Positions 26,960 through 36,563 of a DNA stretch of 64,000 nucleotides are shown here, in pieces; the stretch's first letter is position 1; every line of letters begins with the position of its first letter. Source of the DNA: Talpa occidentalis (lineage: Eukaryota > Chordata > Mammalia > Eulipotyphla > Talpidae); the NCBI RefSeq assembly GCF_014898055.3, contig NW_023605083.1, positions 89,435,721 to 89,499,720 on the forward strand, in the 5' to 3' direction. Position numbers and translations under genes: made by a program. The notes under the pieces are model-generated. The model was given only the letters and a program-made list of their open reading frames with translations, did not search any database and was not told the DNA's origin.

Positions 26960-29650
26960 ACCAGTTCTGGACACATCAGCAAGTTCAAACTCATCTTAAG
27001 AAATAAACATTTATTTTCCAAGTGTATCACCTCCCACCCTTCACCCCCCATCACCAACTCCTTCCCACTAATCGCAGCAACTGTTGCTTTTATGCCTCTG
27101 CTGAATCAGGAAGCTTCTTATCTTATCTGAACCAGATATAGCCCCTCCAGGGAGCAATTGGGCATTACAGGCAGAACCTTTGCAAAGAGCACCCAAGCTG
27201 GCCACCGCCAAGCATCCATCTTCATGATGAGCTGACTAAGGTCTCCGTGGACAGCCAGGGAAATCAATACGGGAGCAAAGATAAGCTCCCAGGTGAGCAG
27301 AGGGAACAAATGGCAGCTGGCATGGCTCTTTGGAATGTCCAAAATCGAGGAGACCAAAGCTGAGTAGAGAATCTCTGGCCTCGATTTCAGCAGTTTCGAA
27401 TGCAGCTAAAACATCAGTGAGACTTGTCCCTTCAGCTGTCAAAGCTTCTGGTTGCCCTCCCTGCTCAGCCTCCAGCACAGCTGCGTTTGTAAGTGTCACA
27501 GGGAGCAGGAGGCTCTACTTCCGCTGTGCTCGGATATCTTCCCTCCTTCCAACTCATCGACTGCCTCCACTACTCTCACTCCATTATTTTCTTCTTTTTT
27601 GGCTAATAGCTTTAAGCCCGCCACAAATATCAACATTTTGGTTTCTCCTGCTCTCATCTAATCAGTGTCTAAGCTGTGGTTCCGCAGCCTCAGCTGCACA
27701 TGAGATCATTGGCAGTTTTGCTTTGTTTTTTACAAAAAAATCTGGCAGGATAGTTGCAACTTTTTCTGTAACCCCTAGAAAGAAATACATTTAAATCATA
27801 GCCCACAACACTCATGTTTAATATGAAAAAAATAATAATAAAATACTCTTGCTGTGGGGGAGGAGGTACTCTGATATTTTCTAGACTACTCTTTTTTTTT
27901 AATGCTGATCATGATGTGCTAAGAGCTCATGCAGATAAGAAAACATTTGTTTGAGATTTTAATTTGTGTCACTCTCTCTGTATTTTTTTGCTCTAGTTTC
28001 AGGTCCACAACCTGGTTCTTTTGCAATTCCTTGTCTCAGGGACTTTTTTGCCTAGCAGAATGCAGACACTGCCTGCAGTCAAAGGATTTTCTAGACTTTT
28101 GTAAAAACCTAAACTCTTTGATGAGATTATGCTTGATATCCCTGAGGGAGAAAAAAATGGCTTTGGAAGGCGGCAAGAGGTTAGAAACTGATTTGCACCA
28201 GACTGGAAATAGGAAGCATGTTGGGGTCCTTGGAGTGGCCAGGAGCTGCATCCCATTTGCAGGAGATGTCCTGGGAAGGTGTGAGACCCCAAGAATGAGA
28301 AGAAGGGGTGATTGCATGTCATCTCCGCAAGCTGGACTCTAAAAAGTCTCACTCCCTACAATGGCAAGGATCAGAAAGTTGCTGGACTTCAACGGGCAAC
28401 ATTGGGAAGTGAGGCTGCCTGCAACAATTCCCTCAACAGCCTAGACCTATCTTTCAGATGCTCTTAGACCCCTGAAATTTTCATGGAGCCACCAAAATGG
28501 GAGGATGAGCTGCCCATCAATAAATAAGGTTGACTTTCCCACCATCATGCCGGCATACATCAGTTAGACTTAAGTCAGTTTAAAATAGAACTAAGAGATG
28601 TAATATTTCTTTTACTCCTGTTTGTGAAATAAGACTCATATCCACTATACCTTCACTTTTTCCCACCCTGCATCCTCGCCCCTCCATCCTGTCTAGACCA
28701 GAGTCATGGCTCTCATTGCACAGACAGAAGGACAAAGCCCACGGTGGGTAAAGGACTTGCTGTGGTCACTACAGCACTGATAGGAGGGCTGGACCTCCAA
28801 ATGCCAATGCAGTAGCCAGTGGGAGTCTAGCCTGGAGGGTGAGAGAAAAAACCTTAAAGGATAAAACCCTGGGGTTGAGAGGCCCCAGAGTGGGGCCTAT
28901 TCAGAGTAGTTCCCAGGCACCCAACACTGTCCAGGTGAAAGCAGCAGGTCAGAGAGAAAGTGGCCAGAGTGCACCCTCATTGCACCCTGGGGAGCAGAGG
29001 GACATGAAATCAGCTGCCCTGGAATGGAGCTACCTCTCCACTAGGACCTCCTAAAGCTAAGGCTCTCTGGAAAAATGACCTTTGTTTTGTCTCTGATCCA
29101 GGAGTCTCCTGTCTTCAGCTAGCATCTAGGAAAATGGCAATCTGAAGGCACCATCTCAGACCTCTCCAAGTACTTGAGAGCCAGGAGCTGAAGTTGATTG
29201 CTATTGCTGGCAAATTAGATTCAGCTGTGGTGACTGCAGGCCCACCTTCGCCCATAATGTTGAAGCTGGACAGGAGTCTCTGCGTGAGTATCTAAGCCAG
29301 GCCTATGACAGCAGTTCTGCTCCCATATTTGTTGCTTCTTCTTGGTAAGATGCTGCTGGGAAAGCTAATTCCCTGGCTAAAGAAATTGAAAGCCCCCAGA
29401 CAGCCCAGGTTTGCATTACCTGTATCCCCTGGTTAGGTACTCAGTGTCCATCACATAGCTTAGCTAGCCAGTATCTGTTTCTCAAAAGAAGTTTAAATAT
29501 TTGCTAATCTTCCACGGTGGTTTTTCCCATCAGAGATTTTTCCTATGCACTGTAAGCTGTATCCCACTTTGCCTTAGATATTTTAGGAATCATGGTCTGT
29601 ATTATCTCAAAAGGCCAAGTGGCAAAATTTCTTGAACTACAGCCTCAAAC
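26960..29650. other. Intergenic DNA, no supported gene
   Basis: The open frames at 27,330-27,794 (+, 154 codons) and 27,929-28,342 (+, 137 codons) have frames of similar length on the other strand and no recognisable domain. An undetected exon cannot be excluded, but nothing supports one. Confidence 0.45.
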
Positions 29651-29659
29651 AGCAGGAGG

Positions 29660-30110
29660 ACTGTAGTAGACAGGGTAATGCCTCCTCTCTCCCCACATGC
29701 CCACATCCTAATGCCCCAAACCTGACTTGTTACTTACAATGCAGAGGAGAATTAGGTAGTTACCTTTAATTCATCTGTTAATTAGTTGGGAGATTATCCA
29801 GAGTGGCTCAATGTAATCACAAGAAAGAGAAAACAAAAAGAGGAATGTAGATGGTGTGAGGAAGACTCTACCGGCCAGTGCCTGCTTTGAAGATTGAAAG
29901 GAACCACAAGCTTAGAAATGTGGGAAGTTTCCAGAAGCTGGAAAATGACACAAAAATGGATTCTCCCTCAGAGTTTTCAGGAAGGAATACAACCCTGCCA
30001 ACACCTTGATTTTAGCACAGTGAAACCTGGATTAGATTTCTGACCTACAGAGTTGTAAAATAATAAATGTATTGTTTTAAACCGAGTGTGTGGTAATTTG
30101 ATATAGCAGC
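29660..30110 (+). mobile_element. Old MLT1-type LTR
   Basis: 'gtagacagggtaatgcctcc..cccacatcctaatgcccc', 'gggagattatccagagtggctcaatgtaatcac', 'ccaacaccttgattttagcacagtgaaa' and 'ggtaatttgatatagcagc' are the MLT1 blocks in forward order. Confidence 0.7.
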
Positions 30111-30425
30111 AAATGCAAGAACTTTTCCATGTTTCTGTGTCTATTCAAAGCTGGTCATGAAGAGCAAAGAGTAGGATGAGTCAGGACAGTCACGGTGGGT
30201 GTGATGCCTCCACACTCTGAAGAGACACTCCCAGCCTGGCTCCTCCATGGTCCCACCATGACAGTGTTAGGGGGAAAGGATGTCCTGAGATAATCTCATA
30301 CAGGCTTTGTGGACTCCACCCCCACTCCAGACTAAAGCCATCAGGACATTGGGAAAGACAAATCCCATCACCACCAAGGGGAGGGTGGCTGGGACCTGAG
30401 GGTGGAGTTGGGCAGCCAGGTTGGA

Positions 30426-30433
30426 TATAAAAA
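30426..30433 (+). promoter_or_regulatory. TATA box of the 5' LTR
   Basis: TATAAAAA in the context GGATATAAAAACC, with CACGTG (an E-box) 7 bases downstream. This places U3/R start of transcription about 25-30 bases downstream, near 30,455. The 3' LTR has the same site. Confidence 0.75.
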
Positions 30434-30625
30434 CCAAACACGTGGGCCTTGCTCGCTCTCTGGCGCGATCGCTCGCCTCCTGGCTTCACCGCTCCTGGCT
30501 GGCGGCCAACTCTGAGAGCGCCATTTTGGGATTCCTGATCGGCGGATCGGGTAGGACTCCTTTAAAACTTTGTCTCCCACTTTTCTCCCAGAGCTGTACA
30601 TTTCCTCATTTCCCTTTCCCTTGTA

Positions 30626-30631
30626 AATAAA
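30626..30631 (+). promoter_or_regulatory. Poly(A) signal of the LTR
   Basis: AATAAA in CTTGTAAATAAACC, about 120 bases before the LTR end. The same signal is at 38,928-38,933 in the 3' LTR, where it would be used to end the genomic transcript. Confidence 0.8.
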
Positions 30632-30749
30632 CCTTTTATTAACCTTTCACGTGTGCCTGCAGTAGAGCATTGATAAGTCCTTTTAAGCGCGCGGGTGAGG
30701 ACCCACAGTCAGGCACCCCGTTTTGTATCGGGGTTGCTCTACAACAGTT

Positions 30750-30764
30750 TGGCGCCCAGCGTGG
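30750..30764 (+). other. Primer-binding site, lysine tRNA type
   Basis: TGGCGCCCAGCGTGG starts 3 bases after the LTR. From memory the tRNA-Lys1,2 site begins TGGCGCCCAACGTGG, so this matches 14 of 15. Gammaretroviruses more often use Pro, Gly or other primers, so the Lys-type site is notable. The last three bases of the standard 18 differ. Confidence 0.75.
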
Positions 30765-30932
30765 TTTCCAAGTTACACCCGCGGTTGACCAGCCCAAAGT
30801 AACATTCCTTGCGTTGGTCACCATAAGCGCACTAGTTCCGCAGGACTAGCAGTATAATATTTGTCTCTAGTCCTGAAAAGTCTGTTTTTTTCCCTGTGCG
30901 TACAGCCCTTGTGGGTGTGTTTTGACTCAAAT

Positions 30933-31354
30933 ATGGCCTCAACCATGAGCCTATACAGTTTCATCCCTAGCCTGAGTTCTTTCAGTTTCCTTCTGGCCTT
31001 GAATTTGAGCAGCCTTCTTCCATTAAATATCACCGCCAGTTTCATTAATATAAATAATTTGATGAAGCCTGGTGTATGGCACGTGATTTTACTATTGTGT
31101 ACATACATGGGTGGTTTACAAGCCATCCCTTTACAGACTGTGCTTCTGGGTGGTTTTTTGGTAATATGTGTAAGCGCAGTTTGCTACATTCTTGTTTCTG
31201 TGAGAGGTAGAAGTTCTACTTCACATACTGAGAATGTGCAACAACAAATTCAGGCTTTTAACGTGGCCATACAACAACTAAATCAGGTTTTTGATTTAAC
31301 TATTAAGAGTATAAGGGATGAAATCGTAACGTTTTTGAGTCAGCTTATCAAAGC
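30933..31354 (+). pseudogene. Hydrophobic pre-gag / N-terminal Gag leader, frame-broken
   Basis: The first ATG after the primer site is at 30,933 with A at -3 and G at +4, a strong start context. The predicted peptide has hydrophobic stretches at about residues 13-31, 48-64 and 66-90, two N-glycosylation sequons (N24, N32), a basic RGR right after the last stretch, and then a Gln/Ile/Leu-rich heptad-like region (about 103-135) that looks like a coiled coil. The frame stays open to 31,445, but coiled-coil coding appears to continue in the gag frame from a T run at 31,332-31,336, so the present stop is likely the result of a one-base frame change. It is not a typical matrix domain. It could be a membrane-targeting Gag leader comparable in role to glyco-Gag or the ER signal of IAP Gag (inference). 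Upstream non-ATG codons keep the frame open from 30,861. Confidence 0.6.
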
Positions 31355-31400
31355 ATGCTGTATCAAGTGCAACAACAAAATCGGACTTTTGAGTCAGCTT
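31333..31400 (+). repeat. 54-bp offset internal repeat in the gag coiled coil
   Basis: TTTTGAGTCAGCTT occurs at 31,333-31,346 and 31,387-31,400, exactly 54 bases (18 codons) apart, with weaker similarity beyond. It reflects a duplicated coiled-coil segment at the place where the reading frame changes. Confidence 0.7.
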
Positions 31401-32666
31401 TTAAAGGTATGCAGGACCAGATGCAGGCCGCCCTCCATAAATTAGATATGGCGGAGGCGAAGGCTAGGCTAATGGTGCAGAGAAAGGATAGACCTTCCCC
31501 TTTCCATGAGGACAGCCAGCGAGCAGAGTTAGAAGAGGAGGAGCATCATATTTTAAATACTTTAAATACACGAGGACAAAATCCTCTTCCACGTGACAAA
31601 GCCCCTCCCGTGCAGACCCCTGAGGCTGCACAGCCTCCACTGCCCTCTGGGGAGGACACTAAAATGGCGTCCCCTCCCCACACTAGACTCGGCACCCATT
31701 TTGGCAGGAAGGATCAACCTGAGGCAGGGCAGTTTCCCCTTCGCCAGATGCCAATGGGTGGCTTAAATGAACATGGGAGACCTGCTGGGTACTTTTGGTC
31801 GCACCATCCGTTCAGTACTGCGGACCTCCTAAATTGGAGGAGCTCTGTTCCCTCGTACCGGCAGGCTCCTCAGAGGATGGCGAACTTGTTTGCCTCTATC
31901 TTTGTCTCCCACCGCCCTAACTGGGCAGATATACAGTCCATGCTGCATACTTTATTAACGCTGGATGAGCAGAGAATGGTATTCAGGAAAGCCAGGGAGG
32001 AGGCTGACCATCTCCACCAACAGGATAGGCAGTTCCCAGAGCCGGAGGTTGTTGTCCCAGAGAGAGATCCTGGATGGGACCCTAACAATGGAGGAACGGC
32101 GATGTTGGATCTCTATAAAAAATGCTTATTGGTAGGACTGAAGCAGGGGATCCCCAAACACAAAAACTTTAACAAAATATTGGAACTCGAGCAAGGAGCT
32201 AATGAGGATCCGTCAGAGTTCCTTGAGAGGATTATTCAAACTTACACTAACCACACGGACATAAACCCAGATGCCCCAGAAAATGCTCGTCTGATCACTA
32301 CGGCTTTCATTACCCATAGTGCCCCAGACATAAAGAAAAAGTTAGCTAAGGTGGACGGCGTCACTGAGATGAGTCCGTCCCAGGTAGTGGACCTGGCATT
32401 CAGGGTTTATAATAATAGAGAGCACAGGAGACCGAAACCTGCGACTGTTTTTTTACAAAGAGAACACAGAACAGGGTTTCAAGGAAACAATAATGGACAG
32501 AGACGTGAACCCCTAGGAAGAAATCAGTGTGCTTTCTGTAGGGAAGAGGGACATTGGAAGTACAGTTGTCCCAGGTTACAGGGAAGCGGCAGACGCAATA
32601 ATTATAGAAGGCAGGATAGAAGACAGAGAACCCCAAGACATGATGATTCACGTAGGGGTTACAGGA

Positions 32667-32935
32667 GGGAATATAGAAGGAGCACACAGAACCAGGAACC
32701 AAGGAGAGAGGAAAGAAGACAAATGTTAGCACAGAGTGGAGGCTCAGATGATGACAGGGAATACAGACAGAGAAGGAATCGAGAGCCCAGTACAGAGGAC
32801 AGGAGACAAATGACAGCACAGGGTAGAGCCTCAGGTGAAGATAGGAGGGAATACAGACAGAGTAGAAGGAATCTAGAACCAAGTGCAGAGGAGAGGAGAC
32901 AGATGATAGTTCATGGAGAAAGTTCAGATGCAGAA
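32667..32935 (+). repeat. Three 90-bp repeats in the gag 3' end
   Basis: GGGAATA(T/C)AGA begins at 32,667, 32,757 and 32,847, exactly 90 bases apart and in frame. Each unit encodes about 30 residues of the pattern REYR(R/Q)..N.EP..E.RRQM....S. The units are diverged, not identical. The highly charged Arg-rich tail would be expected to bind RNA (inference). Confidence 0.85.
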
Positions 32936-32938
32936 TAG
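32936..32938 (+). promoter_or_regulatory. In-frame UAG between gag and pol
   Basis: The gag frame ends in TAG GGG and continues open in the same frame through a protease leader (TPSEPWVTLAV) to about 33,030. This is the layout of gammaretroviruses, where partial readthrough of UAG makes Gag-Pol with the help of a downstream pseudoknot. A G/C-rich tract (GGGTGCCCGGGGGC) follows directly and could take part in a structure. Readthrough is inferred. Confidence 0.7.
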
Positions 32939-33945
32939 GGGTGCCCGGGGGCTCCACTAGATCTAGAGAAGCCCATTAGAATAACCCCCTCAGAGCCCTG
33001 GGTAACACTCGCTGTGGGGGATCGTCTGATTTCTTGGTGGACACTGGAGCAACATACTCAGTTTTGAATTCGAAATTAACTAAAATGAGCAAAAAGACTG
33101 CAGCAGTCATTGGGGTTACAGGGAAGTCACAACAGACACCCTTCCTGCAACCTTTGGAGTGCCGGCTAGGCACCACACAGCTCCAGCACAGCTTCCTATA
33201 CATGGAAGAGTGTCCAATCCCTCTCCTTGGTCGTGACCTTTTAAGTAAGCTCAACGCAAGAATTATATTCTCACCAAAACATCAGAGGCTTCACCTACAG
33301 GTGCCTCCAGAGCATGCTCTGCGGTTCCAGATGTTACTTACTCAAGATGTTCCACCGAAAGGTGAAATTTTACCTCCAGAAATTGTTGAAAGAGTAAGTA
33401 AATGGGTATGGGCTGATGGAACCCCAGGACGTGCGAAAAATGCGGAGCCTGTAAAAATAGAAGTGATAGAGGGGAGCAGAACCCCGAGGAGGAAGCAATA
33501 CCCCTTAAAAGAGGAGGCCTTGAGGGGAATTGAGCCAGTATTGAAAAGGTTCCTTCAATCTGGACTCATTCGGCCCTGTCGCTCACCGTATAACACTCCG
33601 ATTCTGCCAGTGAAGAAACCCCATACAGGCGAGTACCGTTTTGTCCAAGATTTAAGGGCCATTAATGACATTGTTCGGGATTTACATCCCACTGTGCCTA
33701 ATCCCTACACCTTATTAACTGCCATACCTGGTGACTTTGGGTGGTTTTCGGTATTAGACCTGAAGGATGCCTTTTTCTGTATCCCAATAGATGTCCAGGA
33801 TCAACCGCTTTTTGCCTTCGAGTGGCAAGACCCTAAGTCCAAGAGCACTCTCCAGTATTGCTGGACTGTGCTTCCACAGGGGTTTAAAACTCCCCAACTA
33901 TTTTTGGGGAAATACTGGCCAGGGATCTCAGGAAGGTTCAATTAA
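32939..33945 (+). pseudogene. pol: pol 5' part: protease and first half of reverse transcriptase, frame-broken
   Basis: The frame following the UAG (same frame as gag) changes near 33,031 to the one holding the protease active site LVDTGAT and the flap/GRDLL region (LLGRDLLSKLNARI). RT follows: the LPVKKPHTGEYRFVQDLRAIN fingers region and the first catalytic motif LDLKDAFF are intact, then LPQGFK. Near 33,890 the frame changes again, and the residues up to the stop at 33,945 no longer look like RT. Functionally, protease matures Gag-Pol and RT copies the RNA genome. Both breaks lie at short base runs (TTTCTT; AAAA/CCCC). Confidence 0.85.
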
Positions 33946-36563
33946 ACCAGGGCGTCTTGTTGCAATACGTAGATGATTTATTGATTGCAAGTCCAGACTA
34001 CAAATCTTGTCTGGAAAATACCATAGTGGTACTGAACCACCTGGCAGAATGTGGCTATAAGGTGTCACCCCAAAAGGCACAGATCTGTAAACAAACGGTG
34101 ACGTATTTGGGGTTTGAAATTAGGAAAGGCAGACGGAGCTTGATGACAGAAAGGAAACAAGTAATTTCAGCCCTTAAAGTCCCCAGCAACCGGCGACAGT
34201 TGCGTGGATTTTTGGGTATGGCTGGGTTTTGCAGGATTTGGATTCCTAACTTTGGATTAATAGCAAAACCCTTGTACGATGCTCTCAAAGGCCTGGACTC
34301 TGAACCTTTGTCTTGGACCTCAGAATGTCAAAAGGCCTTTGAAGAAATAAAAGTAAAGTTGATTTCAGCACCAGCATTAGGGCTTCCAGATCTTAGGAAG
34401 CCATTCAAACTTTATGTACATGAGAGACAGGGTGTTGGCCTTGGAGTACTAATCCAATTGTTGGGACCAGAAATGCAGCCCGTTGCATATCTGTCCAAAC
34501 AATTGGACCACACCACTAAGGGATGGCCTCCATGTTTGCGTGCTGTGGCTGCCACTTGTGACCTCCTACATGAGGCAGAGAAGTTTACATTGGGTCAGCC
34601 CATCACTGTGTGTGTGCCACATCAGGTCTTGACATTGCTGGAGCAGAAGGGTGGACTTTGGTTGACTGCCGGGCGAATGGGAAAATATCAAGCAGCTCTG
34701 TTAGACAATCCTAATGTGAAGCTGCAGGTTTCTAACTCCCTGAATCCCGCCACACTGCTTCCAAGCAATGCAGATGGACCTGATGATGACACTTTAATCC
34801 ACAATTGTTTAGAAACCATAGACACAGTGTATGCCAGCCGACCAGATCTAACTGACCAGCCTCTGCCAGACCCAGAGTGGGAGCTATTTACAGATGGCAG
34901 CAGCTTCATGGACCAAGGCCGTCGATGTGCTGGATATGCAGTGGTGACGCTCCAGAACACCGTGGAGGCCAAGGCTCTTCCGGCAGGTACATCAGCGCAA
35001 AAAGCTGAATTAATAGCCCTGACCCGTGCATTGGAACTCTCGAAAGGTAAAAGAGTCAATATATTTACCGACTCCAAGTACTCTTTTATGATTCTCCACA
35101 TGCATGGGGCCATTTGGAAGGAGCGGGGACTTCTTACTGCCAGTAACAAGGACGTCAAACATCCATTAGAAATCCTGGCCCTGTTAAAGGCAGTAGCTTT
35201 ACCATCAGCTGTTGCCGTGATGCATTGTCCTGGCCACCAAAAGGGTGGGTCTGACATGGCAAAGGGCAACAGGGCAGCCGATCGGGTGGCTAAGGTCGCT
35301 GTCCGTTCTGCCCATTCTGCCCTCCAGGGTGCACTCATCCCTCTTGTGGACCTGACTCAGTATGCTCCTGAATACACCGAGCGGGATGAGGAGAGAGCTC
35401 GTGCATGGGGATTTACTGAGTTTGATCCCAGCTCTACTTGGAGAGTAAACTCTCATGGGATGATCCTCCTCCCGGAGGCCCTGGTGTACCCGGTGCTAAA
35501 ACATCTTCACGAGGGATCTCACTATGGGAGAGATGCCTTATTAGAAACAGTGCGCCCATATTTGAAGGGCCCGTATTTACACAAAATAGCACAAAGGATC
35601 ACCAGAGGTTGTGAATTATGTGCCAGGAATAACCCCAAGACTGACTCCCACCCTAAAGCCATTGGGGTTCAATATCGGGGCAAGTGTCCTTTTGAGGACT
35701 GGCAGGTGGACTTCACACAAATGCCTAGAACAACAGGCAATTTCAAATATCTCTTGGTTTTTGTCGACACGTTTTCGGGATGGGTGGAAGCATTTCCCAC
35801 AAAGACGGAAAAAGCTTCCGAGGTTGCCAAACAGCTACTGAAAGAGATAATCCCTCGCTTTGGGTTGCCGGACTCTATCCAGAGTGATAATGGGCCGGCA
35901 TTTGTCTCTGACGTCACCCATGCAGTGAGCAGTGCGTTACAGATAAACTGGAAATTGCATGCTGCATGGAGACCGCAGTCTTCCGGGCAAACAGAAAAGA
36001 TGAACCACACCTTGAAGAAAACCTTGGCAAAACTGTGCCAAGAAACACAACTTCGTTGGGACCAGGTACTATCCCTTGCCCTCCTCCGCATAAGAGTGGC
36101 ACCTAGAAGTGGGCTACAATTAAGCCCCTTTGAGATTGTGTTTGGAAGACCTTTTCAGGCCTCAGTTCTGAAAGCCAGTCCGGAAATAACACAAGATTGC
36201 CGGATCACGCAATATGTGAAACACATCCAGGAGGTTCTGGCAGTGATTCATAACTTTGCAACCTCAAGGATCTCTATGCCTCCTGATCAACCATTGCATC
36301 CCTTCAAACCTGGAGATCAGGTCTTACTGAAGACTTGGCAGAGCGGGGATGCTCAAAACCAGCTGTCAGAAAAATGGACTGGTCCCTACGATGTCTTGTT
36401 GAGCACACATACTTCTCTGAAACTTGCAGGCATAAAACCCTGGGTACATCATTCCAGAGTTAAGAAAGCCCCAGGAGGAACTGACCCAGAGACGAAGTCC
36501 CATTGGTCTTGTGAACCCATTGAGGACTTGAGATATTTGTTTAAGAAACAGACAAAAACTTGA
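33891..36563 (+). pseudogene. pol: pol 3' part: RT catalytic motif, RNase H, integrase
   Basis: Continuous open frame, 868 codons from 33,957 to 36,563, with no real start of its own. It continues RT. Numbered from 33,957, YVDD is at residues 4-7. The RT thumb and connection follow. RNase H (about 305-450) has all four acidic residues: D313 in FTDGSS, E351, D372 in TDSKY and D442 in RAADRVA. Integrase has the zinc motif H518, H522, C552, C555, the catalytic triad D585, D644, E680 with the expected 35-residue D-to-E spacing, and a C-terminal WTGPYDVLL module of the GPY/F type used by gamma-type and related elements. Every catalytic residue is intact, consistent with a recent insertion. Confidence 0.9.

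Larger units (their letters stand above)
30265..30746 (+). repeat. 5' LTR of the provirus
   Basis: 482 bp, from TGTTAGGGGGAAAGG to GCTCTACAACA. It carries a TATA box at about position 162, a poly(A) signal at about position 362, and an AT-rich then GC-rich R/U5. Compared by eye with the 3' LTR it lacks two bases near 30,463 (GGCGCG against GGCTCGCG) and has one extra A near 30,509. No substitutions were seen. Confidence 0.96.
31355..32938 (+). pseudogene. gag: gag: coiled coil, capsid, one zinc knuckle, Arg-rich repeats
   Basis: 527 codons from the ATG at 31,355, which is probably internal: the coding start belongs to the leader before it. Residues 1-40 continue a Gln-rich coiled coil, and 45-145 are a Pro/acidic linker without PTAP or PPPY late motifs that I can see. 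The gamma-type capsid spans about 150-360, with FSTADLLNW near its start, an RPNWADIQ..LLTLDEQ..F helix pair, a PSEFLERI major-homology-like segment near 286, and SAPDIKKKL near 322. A single CCHC knuckle (C392, C395, H400, C405) follows. The C-terminus is three 30-residue Arg/Glu-rich repeats. The frame ends at a TAG and stays open beyond it into protease. In the related viruses Gag builds the particle and binds RNA. Confidence 0.85.

Noticed and set aside
30421..30630. Open frames inside the LTRs (also near 38,353-38,932)
   Set aside because: They overlap promoter and poly(A) elements, and the same frames recur in both LTRs because the LTRs are identical.
32400..32957. 185-codon minus-strand frame opposite the gag repeats
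   Set aside because: Antisense shadow of the Arg/Glu-rich gag repeats. Its apparent repeats are those of the plus strand.
34688..35338. 216-codon minus-strand frame inside pol
   Set aside because: Antisense to RNase H and integrase coding sequence with all catalytic residues on the plus strand.
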